Shown here: in pieces, positions 7,243 through 12,716 of the stretch
How the letters are laid out: each line of letters starts with the position of its first letter
Position numbering within the stretch: the first letter of the stretch is position 1
Assembly (NCBI GenBank): GCA_002159155.1
Contig: LZRQ01000042.1
Span: forward strand, 1 to 19,313
DNA length: 19,313 bases
Direction: 5' to 3'
Origin: Firmicutes bacterium ZCTH02-B6
Lineage (GTDB): Bacteria > Bacillota > Limnochordia > Limnochordales > ZCTH02-B6
Program-made: the position numbers and the translations under genes
Notes under the pieces: generated by a model
Seen by the model: the letters and a program-made list of their open reading frames with translations, nothing else
Told to the model about the DNA's origin: nothing
Database searches by the model: none

Positions 7243-8448
7243 TTATCGCTCACCCAGGCCCAGCGCCCGTTCCAGCCGGCGGCTGGCGCTGGACATGGAA
7301 AAGCTGAATATAAAGTACACCATCGCGACGAAGAGGTAAACCTCCGCCTGCCGCCCAAGCCACGTGGGATTGGCCAAGACGCTGCGGGCGATGCCCAATA
7401 GTTCCAAGAGCCCCACCACGGCCACCAGCGACGTGTCCTTGAGTAAGCTGATAAACTGGCCTACGATGGCAGGCAGCACCGCCCGCAACGCCTGGGGCAA
7501 GACGATGAGCGCCAATGTTTGGATCCCGTTGAGCCCGAGCGCATGCGCCGCCTCAATTTGTCCCCGCGGCACGCCCTGCAAGCCGCCGCGCACGTTTTCG
7601 GCCATGTATGCGGCGGAGAAAAGGGTAATGCCGACCATGGCCCGCACCACGTGCTCGATCCGGTAGTCGGGCAGGAAGATGGGCAACAACACCTGGGCCA
7701 TGAAGAGGATGGAGATGAGGGGCACGCCCCGAACGCATTCGATGTAGGCCGTGCAGACCCAGCGGATGGCGGGCAAGCGGCTGCGCCGGCCAAGGGCCAG
7801 CAGGATCCCCAGCGGGAACGAGGCGACGATGCCCACGATGGCCAAGACCAGCGTCAAGGTCAAACCGCCCCAGGCGGAGGGCCCTACGCGCGGCAGCCAA
7901 CTGCTGCCGGCCCAACCGTGCAACAGCAGGTAAATCCACGGCACGGACACGACCCAGAGCGCCACCAGGACACGCCGCCATAACGCCCGACGCCAAGCGG
8001 TCAGGCCGCGGCCGAGCATGAAGCCGGCTGCAACACCTGCACAAGTCCCCAAGAGCCACCCGCGCGCGGGGGCCTGGAAGGGCCCTGTCGTCGCCAGCAT
8101 GGCCGCGACCGCGGCCGCGCCTATCCAGCGGCGGGGGTTGCCGCGCCAAGCGCCGGCGCTGAGCCCAAACAAGGACATGACGGTGAGGAGCGCAGCCCAC
8201 AGGCGCCACAGTTGGTCGCGAGGATAAGTGCCCGTCAGCAGCAGAGTCATGTTGGCCGAGACAACGGCCCAGTCGGCATGCCAGGCCCAACGCGCAAGCC
8301 GCGGCGCGAGCGCGGCCAATGCGGCTACGGCGGCCACCGTCAGCAGGCTGTTGTACCACGTATTGAACAAGTTCTTGCGGATCCACCGGATGGGATTCGC
8401 TGTCTCCGGCGACGTCGTTGCCGTTGTCGCCGGCACAGGCCGCACCAT
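7243..8448 (-). CDS. Amino-acid ABC transporter permease, AapM-like
   Basis: This 401-residue inner-membrane permease combines a variable N-terminal membrane region with a conserved HisM-type permease domain from about residue 190. The EAA loop is EAAHALGLNG starting at residue 299, followed by LPQAL, and it contacts the ATPase. The extended length, with extra N-terminal helices, is typical of the Aap/Bgt (Nat-II) subgroup rather than the ~220-residue GlnP/HisM permeases. It starts 18 nt after the stop of the other permease. The ribosome binding site is weak (AAGGGGG, 12 nt upstream), so coupling to upstream translation is likely. It forms the membrane channel as a heterodimer with the preceding permease. 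Confidence 0.92.
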   Translation of the reverse strand: MVRPVPATTATTSPETANPIRWIRKNLFNTWYNSLLTVAAVAALAALAPRLARWAWHADWAVVSANMTLLLTGTYPRDQLWRLWAALLTVMSLFGLSAGAWRGNPRRWIGAAAVAAMLATTGPFQAPARGWLLGTCAGVAAGFMLGRGLTAWRRALWRRVLVALWVVSVPWIYLLLHGWAGSSWLPRVGPSAWGGLTLTLVLAIVGIVASFPLGILLALGRRSRLPAIRWVCTAYIECVRGVPLISILFMAQVLLPIFLPDYRIEHVVRAMVGITLFSAAYMAENVRGGLQGVPRGQIEAAHALGLNGIQTLALIVLPQALRAVLPAIVGQFISLLKDTSLVAVVGLLELLGIARSVLANPTWLGRQAEVYLFVAMVYFIFSFSMSSASRRLERALGLGER

Positions 8449-8466
8449 GACCGCCGATCGCCCCCT

Positions 8467-9645
8467 TCAGCGTTCCACCAGCCGGAAGCGGCGGTTATAC
8501 CAGTTCATGATCAGGGCCGTCACGAGACTAAAGGACAGGTACGTGGCCATGATGAGGCCGAACACGGGCAACGACTGGCCCGTCTGGTTCATGATGGTCA
8601 CCCCGATGTTGAACATGTCGGGGAAGCCGATGGCCGTCGAGAGGCTGGAGTTTTTCACCAGGTTCAAGTACTGGCTCGTCACGGGCGGGATGATGATCCG
8701 CAAGGCCTGGGGCAGGATGACCAGGTACATGGTCATCCCGGGCCGTAAGCCTAGCGACTGGGCCGCTTCCCATTGCCCCTTGGGGATGGACTGGATGCCG
8801 CCCCGTACCACTTCGGCGATAAACGCCCCCGTGTAGAGCACGAGCCCCAGCAACAAGGCCGCAAACTCCGGCGACAACTGGATCCCGCCCCGGAAGTTGA
8901 AACCCTGGAGCACCGGCACTTGCCACTCCAGCGGGGCTGACGGCAGGGCGAACCAGCTGATGGCCGCCCCGGCGACCAACACCCCCGCAGCCGCAGCAAA
9001 GGGGAAGCCGGGCCGATCCTCCCTCAAGGCCACGCGCCTCCGCCAGGCGTAAACGGCCGCCGCGGCGGCGACACAGGCCACCAGCGTCCATGCCCAAAGG
9101 GCAAACGTTTCGGAAGGGACCGGGCGCGGCAGAAACACCCCGCGTTGGTTGAGGTAGACGCGATCAGCCACGGACAAGCTCTGGCGCACGGGAGGCAGCT
9201 TGAGGATAACTCCCGTGTACCAGAAGATCAGCTGCAAGAGGAGCGGCGTGTTGCGGAAAGTTTCCACATACACCGTGCTCAAGAAGCGGATGAGCCAGTT
9301 GGAGGATAGCCGCCCGATGCCCACCAACAGGCCGACGACGGTGGCCAGGATGATGCCGGCGACGCTCACCCGCAGCGTGTTGACGACGCCCACCACAAAC
9401 GCCCGGCCGTAGCTGTCGCCGGGGTTGTAGGCGATGCCTTCCGAGATGCCAAAGCCGGCCTCCAGGCTCAGGAAGCCCAACTGCAGCCGTAGGCCCAGCC
9501 GCTCCAACCCCCGCATCATATTGGCGTATGCGAGGGCGGCCAGGAGCACGATGGCCAGCACAAACACGATTTGCCCGGCGACGGCCAGCACGCGTGCATC
9601 GCGCCACAAGGCGCCTCGCCGGCCCGTCGATAGTTGCACAGCCAC
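8467..9645 (-). CDS. Amino-acid ABC transporter permease, AapQ-like
   Basis: This 392-residue inner-membrane permease has an N-terminal hydrophobic helix and then the first part of the permease core (VVNTLRVSVAGIILATVVGLLVGIGR; YVETFRNTPLLLQLIFWY). An inserted region of roughly 120 residues follows, with further hydrophobic segments, before the conserved EAA loop (EAAQSLGLRPG from residue 293) and LPQALR. The split core with its long insert is characteristic of AapQ/BztB-type permeases. The frame has only GTG starts: 9654, 9651 and 9645. The last is chosen because GGAG is 8 nt upstream, whereas it overlaps the first. It pairs with the next permease in the transporter. Confidence 0.9.
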   Translation of the reverse strand: MAVQLSTGRRGALWRDARVLAVAGQIVFVLAIVLLAALAYANMMRGLERLGLRLQLGFLSLEAGFGISEGIAYNPGDSYGRAFVVGVVNTLRVSVAGIILATVVGLLVGIGRLSSNWLIRFLSTVYVETFRNTPLLLQLIFWYTGVILKLPPVRQSLSVADRVYLNQRGVFLPRPVPSETFALWAWTLVACVAAAAAVYAWRRRVALREDRPGFPFAAAAGVLVAGAAISWFALPSAPLEWQVPVLQGFNFRGGIQLSPEFAALLLGLVLYTGAFIAEVVRGGIQSIPKGQWEAAQSLGLRPGMTMYLVILPQALRIIIPPVTSQYLNLVKNSSLSTAIGFPDMFNIGVTIMNQTGQSLPVFGLIMATYLSFSLVTALIMNWYNRRFRLVER

Positions 9646-9748
9646 CAGCACCACTCCGCACGAGGATGACGATGGCGTCGATGTCGATCATTCCGCCGCC
9701 CGCCTACGCTCGCGCCGGCTCCATGGAGCAAGGCCGACAGGCGAAGAA

Positions 9749-9778
9749 GGGCCGCCGCGCTCGTCAGCGCGACGGCCC
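9749..9778 (-). terminator. Hairpin between binding-protein gene and permease genes (likely partial terminator)
   Basis: GGGCCG and CGCGCT pair with AGCGCG and CGGCCC around a 4-nt loop, with one mismatch, giving 12 base pairs. On the minus strand it lies just after the stop of the binding-protein gene and is followed by the T-rich TTCTTC. Such intercistronic hairpins in ABC importer operons commonly keep binding-protein mRNA in excess over permease mRNA; that role is inferred here. Confidence 0.55.
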
Positions 9779-9787
9779 CAGCAAGGC

Positions 9788-10810
9788 TTAACGGAACGGC
9801 ATCGCGTAGAGGAGCCCGCCGTCGGTCCACTGGCGGTTCAAGCCGCGCGGCAGGCCCAAGGGACCCAGGTTGCGGTCAAAGATCTCCGCATAGTTGCCGA
9901 CCGCCTGGATGACCTTGATTGCCCAGTCGTTGGACAGGCCCAGCATCGCGCCAAGCCCGCCGGTCTGGCCCAGGAAACGCTGGACGTCCGGATCAGGCGA
10001 TTGGAAGGTGGTCACGTTCTGGCTGGTGATGCCCTTTTCCTCGGCAAAGAAGGTGGCGTACACGACCCAGGACACGACATCGTACCAGCGGTCGTCGCCA
10101 TGCCGTACCACCGGCGCCAACGGCTCCTTGGAGATGGTTTCGTCGAGAATGACGTGGGCCTCCGGATCGGCCATGATCGCCCGCCGCCCTGCCAGCTGCG
10201 ACTTGTCGCTGGTGACCGCGTCGCACCGGCCCTGTTCATAGGCGCGGTACACGGTGTCGATCTCCTCAAACACGACCGGCGTAAAGGGCAGTCCCCGTGC
10301 TCGGAACGCGTCGGCCAGGTTGAGCTCGGTCGTGGTGCCGGACGTGACGCAGATGCTGGCTCCCGCCAGGTCCTCGAGGCTGGTCACGCCCAAATCCCGG
10401 GGAACCATGAAGCCCTGGCCGTCAAAGAAGGTGACCGGCGCGAAGTTGAGGCCCAAGTCGGTATCGCGCACCAGGGTCCAGGTGGCGTTGCGGATGAGGA
10501 CGTCAATTTCGCCGGTCTGCAGGGCGATGAAGCGCTCTGCCGCCGTCAGCGGCACGAACTCCACCGCGTTGGGATCGCCCAGCACCGCCGCCGCCACGGC
10601 GCGGCAATAGTCGATGTCAAACCCGCTCCAGCTCCCGTCCGACTCCAGGTAGCCAAAGCCGGGCAGCCCGTTGTTGACGCCGCAGACGAGATGACCCCGC
10701 GCCCGCACCACATCGAGGGTGCTCTGCTGCGCGAGGGCGGCGGTCGACGCCAGCGTCAACACGGTGCCCACCACGACGGTGACCAGCAACCAAACTCTCC
10801 GCTGTGCCAA
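9788..10810 (-). CDS. Periplasmic-type amino-acid-binding protein of the ABC importer, AapJ-like
   Basis: This 340-residue exported solute-binding protein captures amino acids for the importer encoded downstream. Residues 1-27 form a Sec signal peptide (Arg-Arg n-region, hydrophobic core, ALA cleavage site before Q28) with no lipobox cysteine. The mature protein starts LDVVRARGHLVCGVNNGLPGFG and contains GFDIDYCRAVAAAVLGD, both characteristic of the AapJ/BztA general L-amino-acid group. The start is the TTG at 10810, because AAGGAGG (10820-10826) lies 9 nt upstream. The TTG at 10831 would precede that site. No ATG start is available. It is the first gene of the operon, followed by a hairpin and then the permease genes. 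Substrate range is likely broad but not proven. Confidence 0.9.
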   Translation of the reverse strand: MAQRRVWLLVTVVVGTVLTLASTAALAQQSTLDVVRARGHLVCGVNNGLPGFGYLESDGSWSGFDIDYCRAVAAAVLGDPNAVEFVPLTAAERFIALQTGEIDVLIRNATWTLVRDTDLGLNFAPVTFFDGQGFMVPRDLGVTSLEDLAGASICVTSGTTTELNLADAFRARGLPFTPVVFEEIDTVYRAYEQGRCDAVTSDKSQLAGRRAIMADPEAHVILDETISKEPLAPVVRHGDDRWYDVVSWVVYATFFAEEKGITSQNVTTFQSPDPDVQRFLGQTGGLGAMLGLSNDWAIKVIQAVGNYAEIFDRNLGPLGLPRGLNRQWTDGGLLYAMPFR

Positions 10811-11077
10811 TCTCGCCAACCTCCTTGCCAATAGTTACCAGGCCCGCTGGTGTCCCGGGATCCCGGCGCGCCCGGTTCAATCCTTAAAGCTGCCCAGGGT
10901 TTCCGCCCGCCGAAAGACGGGGTTGAGCCGCAGAAAGTGTAAAGGCCTTGCGGCCGTGGCGAGGGGCGACGCGGGAATCAGGCGGCGGCGAGGCTGCGCC
11001 CGGCGACAAGGTGCGGGGAAGATTGGAGCCATGGCGGAGTCGCCCGTGGGTCATGGAAGAAAGCACCACCTTGCGCG
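10811..11077 (-). other. Long 5' leader of the amino-acid importer operon
   Basis: About 267 nt separate the predicted transcription start from the first start codon. I compared the leader by eye with common riboswitch cores (glutamine, glycine, lysine, SAM, T-box) and recognised none. A 61-codon frame starting in it (minus strand, 11069-10884) has no ribosome binding site and no family resemblance, so it is not called. The leader is rich in GC inverted repeats, for example GATCCCGGGACACCAGCGGG near the 3' end. Confidence 0.35.
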
Positions 11078-11083
11078 GTTAAA

Positions 11084-11112
11084 ATCATAGGACTTTACTA
11101 TTAACATGTCAA
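11084..11112 (-). promoter_or_regulatory. Near-consensus sigma-A promoter of the amino-acid importer operon
   Basis: On the minus strand there is a perfect -35 TTGACA (11107-11112), a 17-bp spacer and a -10 TATGAT (11084-11089, 5 of 6). They lie in the most AT-rich islet of the window. The predicted transcription start is near 11077, reading toward the binding-protein gene. It is the best promoter match in the window and suggests strong housekeeping expression unless repressed. Confidence 0.75.
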
Positions 11113-11237
11113 TATGCGGTAAACCGATTCGTTTATAAAAATGCGGTGAGGTGTTTGGATGCCGAGAGAAGCGTGAGTCGGGCAGAGGGGGTCACAATGC
11201 TATCGCAGCAAGGGGCGGCAGCGGCGGGATGACAGGC

Positions 11238-11267
11238 CGGGCCATCCCCGCGGCAGGAGATGGCCCG
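11238..11267 (-). terminator. Hairpin downstream of the dodecin gene
   Basis: A 9-bp perfect stem (CGGGCCATC/GATGGCCCG) with a 12-nt loop begins 43 nt past the dodecin stop on the minus strand. It has no T-tract. It is a possible terminator separating dodecin transcription from the importer promoter region. The rest of 11113-11309 shows nothing I can name. Confidence 0.35.
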
Positions 11268-11309
11268 CAAATCGCTGATCGCGGAGCGGCGTGTGGGCCC
11301 GGCAACGCG

Positions 11310-11576
11310 TCAGTAGACCGGCGTGGCGTGGGTCGCCATGGCCGGTTCCTTAATCTTGCGCAGCTTGTCGTCAACGCCGAACGCCACATGGACGTCAGCC
11401 TTGTATCGGGTGACGCGCCCGTCTTCTACGACCGCCGTCAGGTTGAGCACCTCGACGCCGGTGATGTGCTGGATCGTCTTGGATGCCGCCTCCACAGCCT
11501 GGTTGACGGCATCCTCCCAGCTTTCCGTGGATTCGCCGATCAGTTCGATGACGCTGGCCACCTTGAAGTCTCCCAC
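11310..11576 (-). CDS. Dodecin-family protein lacking the flavin-stacking tryptophan
   Basis: This 88-residue protein carries the dodecin fold signature: KVASVIELIGES, then SWEDAVNQAVEAASKTI, then a beta hairpin with VEDGRV and a closing strand KADVHVAFGV. Dodecins assemble into hollow dodecamers that bind flavins or related ligands and act as flavin buffers. In flavin-binding members a Trp in a WFEV-like motif stacks on the isoalloxazine. Here that stretch reads ITGVEV (38-43), with Gly40 at the Trp position. The usual flavin sandwich is therefore probably absent, and the ligand may differ. The C-terminus has about 18 residues beyond the usual end. The GTG start at 11576 follows GGGAGGTGA by 5 nt; the frame remains open upstream to 11642, but the fold does not need it. 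A terminator just upstream shows it is a separate transcription unit. Confidence 0.85.
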   Translation of the reverse strand: MGDFKVASVIELIGESTESWEDAVNQAVEAASKTIQHITGVEVLNLTAVVEDGRVTRYKADVHVAFGVDDKLRKIKEPAMATHATPVY

Positions 11577-11640
11577 GACCCTCACCTCCCGTCCTAGGAT
11601 GTCCGCGGTCGTGGGCAGCCATGCCGCATCGTACAGGCGC

Positions 11641-11666
11641 AAAAAAGCGACGGCCGAAAGGCCGTC
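11641..11666 (-). terminator. Rho-independent terminator on the minus strand
   Basis: A 7-bp stem GACGGCC/GGCCGTC with a 4-nt loop (GAAA on the plus strand) is followed on the minus strand by GC and six T (11641-11646). This is a textbook intrinsic terminator. It lies about 165 nt past the stop of the 69-residue gene and 65 nt before the dodecin start, so it isolates the two genes. The stretch 11667-11832 contains no gene I can support. Confidence 0.85.
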
Positions 11667-11832
11667 TCGGTGGCACCGGACCAGGAGGAGGAGAGGCGCC
11701 GGCGGCTTTCGACCGTCGCTTTACCCTATTCGCAGGGCGAATCACCGGCAATAGGAACGGCCTCCCGTTTGTCCAGTCGACAAGCCGCCGCTGCACGTTA
11801 TGCCGGGTAGAAAGCCGCACGGCGCGCCGGGT

Positions 11833-12042
11833 TTACTCGTCCTCCTTGGGAATGAGCTTGCAGACAGGCACCGAGAAGTCGACCGCCCGCTTGATCTGCC
11901 CAAAACCGGTGTCCCGCACCCGGCTGCGGAATTCACGGGCTTCCTCCTCGGACTGGAAGGCGAAGTAGTGGCGGTTGCCGTTCAAATACTCGACCCGCAC
12001 CACCCATATCTCTTCTCCCGTCCGCTCGGCGGGAAAAGCCAT
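11833..12042 (-). CDS. Small conserved-looking hypothetical protein (69 residues)
   Basis: I do not recognise a family. The gene has a clean GGAGGTG ribosome binding site 7 nt before the ATG. The product has normal, non-repetitive composition, unlike the Arg/Pro-rich shadow frames around it. Predicted character: an amphipathic beta-hairpin (EEIWVVRVEYLNGNRHYFAFQ, 10-30), then a charged helix (SEEEAREFRSRVRD, 31-44), then a strand with one Cys (VDFSVPVCKLIP, 54-65) and an acidic tail. There is no signal peptide and no membrane segment, so it is probably a small cytoplasmic protein. It is transcribed alone, flanked by hairpins on both sides. That it is a real gene is likely; its function is unknown. 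Confidence 0.65.
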   Translation of the reverse strand: MAFPAERTGEEIWVVRVEYLNGNRHYFAFQSEEEAREFRSRVRDTGFGQIKRAVDFSVPVCKLIPKEDE

Positions 12043-12074
12043 GATGCCACACCTCCGTCGGCTCTATTCTGTCA

Positions 12075-12087
12075 CGGTCCCGGACCG
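12075..12087. promoter_or_regulatory. Perfect palindrome upstream of the 69-residue gene
   Basis: CGGTCC-C-GGACCG is a perfect 6+6 inverted repeat centred about 39 nt before the start codon on the minus strand, where an operator or 5'-UTR hairpin could act. No regulator gene is nearby, and a GC-only palindrome of this size can occur by chance here. Confidence 0.25.
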
Positions 12088-12103
12088 CCTGAGCACAAGA
12101 ATA

Positions 12104-12128
12104 CCTGCACACGCGCCGCGCGTGCAGG
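12104..12128 (-). terminator. Hairpin after the secreted 142-residue protein gene
   Basis: CCTGCAC pairs with GTGCAGG, with CGCG/CGCG inside, one mismatch and a very short centre. On the minus strand it is followed by the T-rich TATTCTTGTG. It starts 33 nt past the stop at 12161 and is a plausible intrinsic terminator with an imperfect T-tract. Confidence 0.5.
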
Positions 12129-12160
12129 CATTCCACGCAACCGTCGTTTTTGGACGCCGG

Positions 12161-12589
12161 TCAGTTGTTGGAGTGGATGCTGATGTACCGTTCAACGGCC
12201 CGGCGCAGGTTGGCTGCCCAAACCTCCGCCAAGCCCTGGCGAGTGCTCTGCTGGTAGCGGGCGTGGGCCTCATCGACAACCGTAATGACGTAAGGCCCCA
12301 GCTGCAGGTAGACTTCCCCGTTTGCCTCGGTCACCTGGACCAGGTCGGGAGACAAGTTTTCACCCAGGCTGTCCACGGCGTTGCGCAGGTTCTGGTAAAT
12401 CCGATGCTGCCGTTCCAGGGGCGTCAGGCCGTCGATGCCGAAGCGCATCCGCATGACGACCACGCCGCTGAAGACTACGTCCCATACCTCTTCGGGCGCT
12501 GCGGCCTGGGCCGACGCGGCGGCGGGCCATGCGCAGGTCACCAGCAGCGCAGCAAGCAGTCCGTAAGCCATCCAACGGAAGAACCTCAT
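12161..12589 (-). CDS. Secreted hypothetical protein (142 residues), resembling the soluble N-terminal region of some MscS-like channels
   Basis: The protein has a clear signal peptide (Arg-rich start, hydrophobic core about 8-25, cleavage near ASAQA at 26-30) and a mature part of about 112 residues. The pattern is FSGVVVMRMR, then a helix with regularly spaced Arg/Asn (ERQHRIYQNLRNAVDSLGENL), then VQVTEANGEVYLQLGPYVITVVDEAHAR, then a helix LAEVWAANLRRAVERY. This order (strand, 'RA..I' helix, 'G.....G...I.VT..DA' strand, 'A..W...L..A' helix) recalls the periplasmic domain preceding the pore in some mechanosensitive-channel proteins. Here there is no pore domain. That resemblance is from memory of the pattern, not a search. 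AGGAGG lies 8 nt before the ATG. The gene is downstream of, and in the same direction as, the penicillin-acylase gene, with hairpins between. Confidence 0.65.
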   Translation of the reverse strand: MRFFRWMAYGLLAALLVTCAWPAAASAQAAAPEEVWDVVFSGVVVMRMRFGIDGLTPLERQHRIYQNLRNAVDSLGENLSPDLVQVTEANGEVYLQLGPYVITVVDEAHARYQQSTRQGLAEVWAANLRRAVERYISIHSNN

Positions 12590-12675
12590 TCCGTCATCCT
12601 CCTCATGGGAATCCGGTTAACACGCTGCCCACCGAGCGACCGGTCGCGGCGCGATCCGGAACACCCATCCATGAG

Positions 12676-12716
12676 TTCGCTCATTCAGCGAGCGAATCCT
12701 GCCGTTATTGCGGCAG
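12676..12716 (-). terminator. Two hairpins at and just after the acylase gene end
   Basis: One stem (CTGCCG/CGGCAG, loop TTATTG, 12699-12716) includes the acylase stop codon. A second (TTCGCTC/GAGCGAA, 7-nt loop, 12676-12696) follows at once on the minus strand. Neither has a T-tract. They may terminate or attenuate transcription before the 142-residue gene. Confidence 0.35.

Noticed and set aside
9434..10834. A 466-codon open frame on the plus strand
   Set aside because: It is antisense to the amino-acid binding-protein gene and part of the permease gene, with low-complexity shadow composition.
10884..11069. Possible leader peptide (61 codons) in the importer leader
   Set aside because: No ribosome binding site, and no run of regulatory amino-acid codons matching the transporter's likely substrates.
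11151..11597. A 148-codon plus-strand frame in the dodecin/importer intergenic region
   Set aside because: Half of it is antisense to dodecin. It has no ribosome binding site and no recognisable domain.
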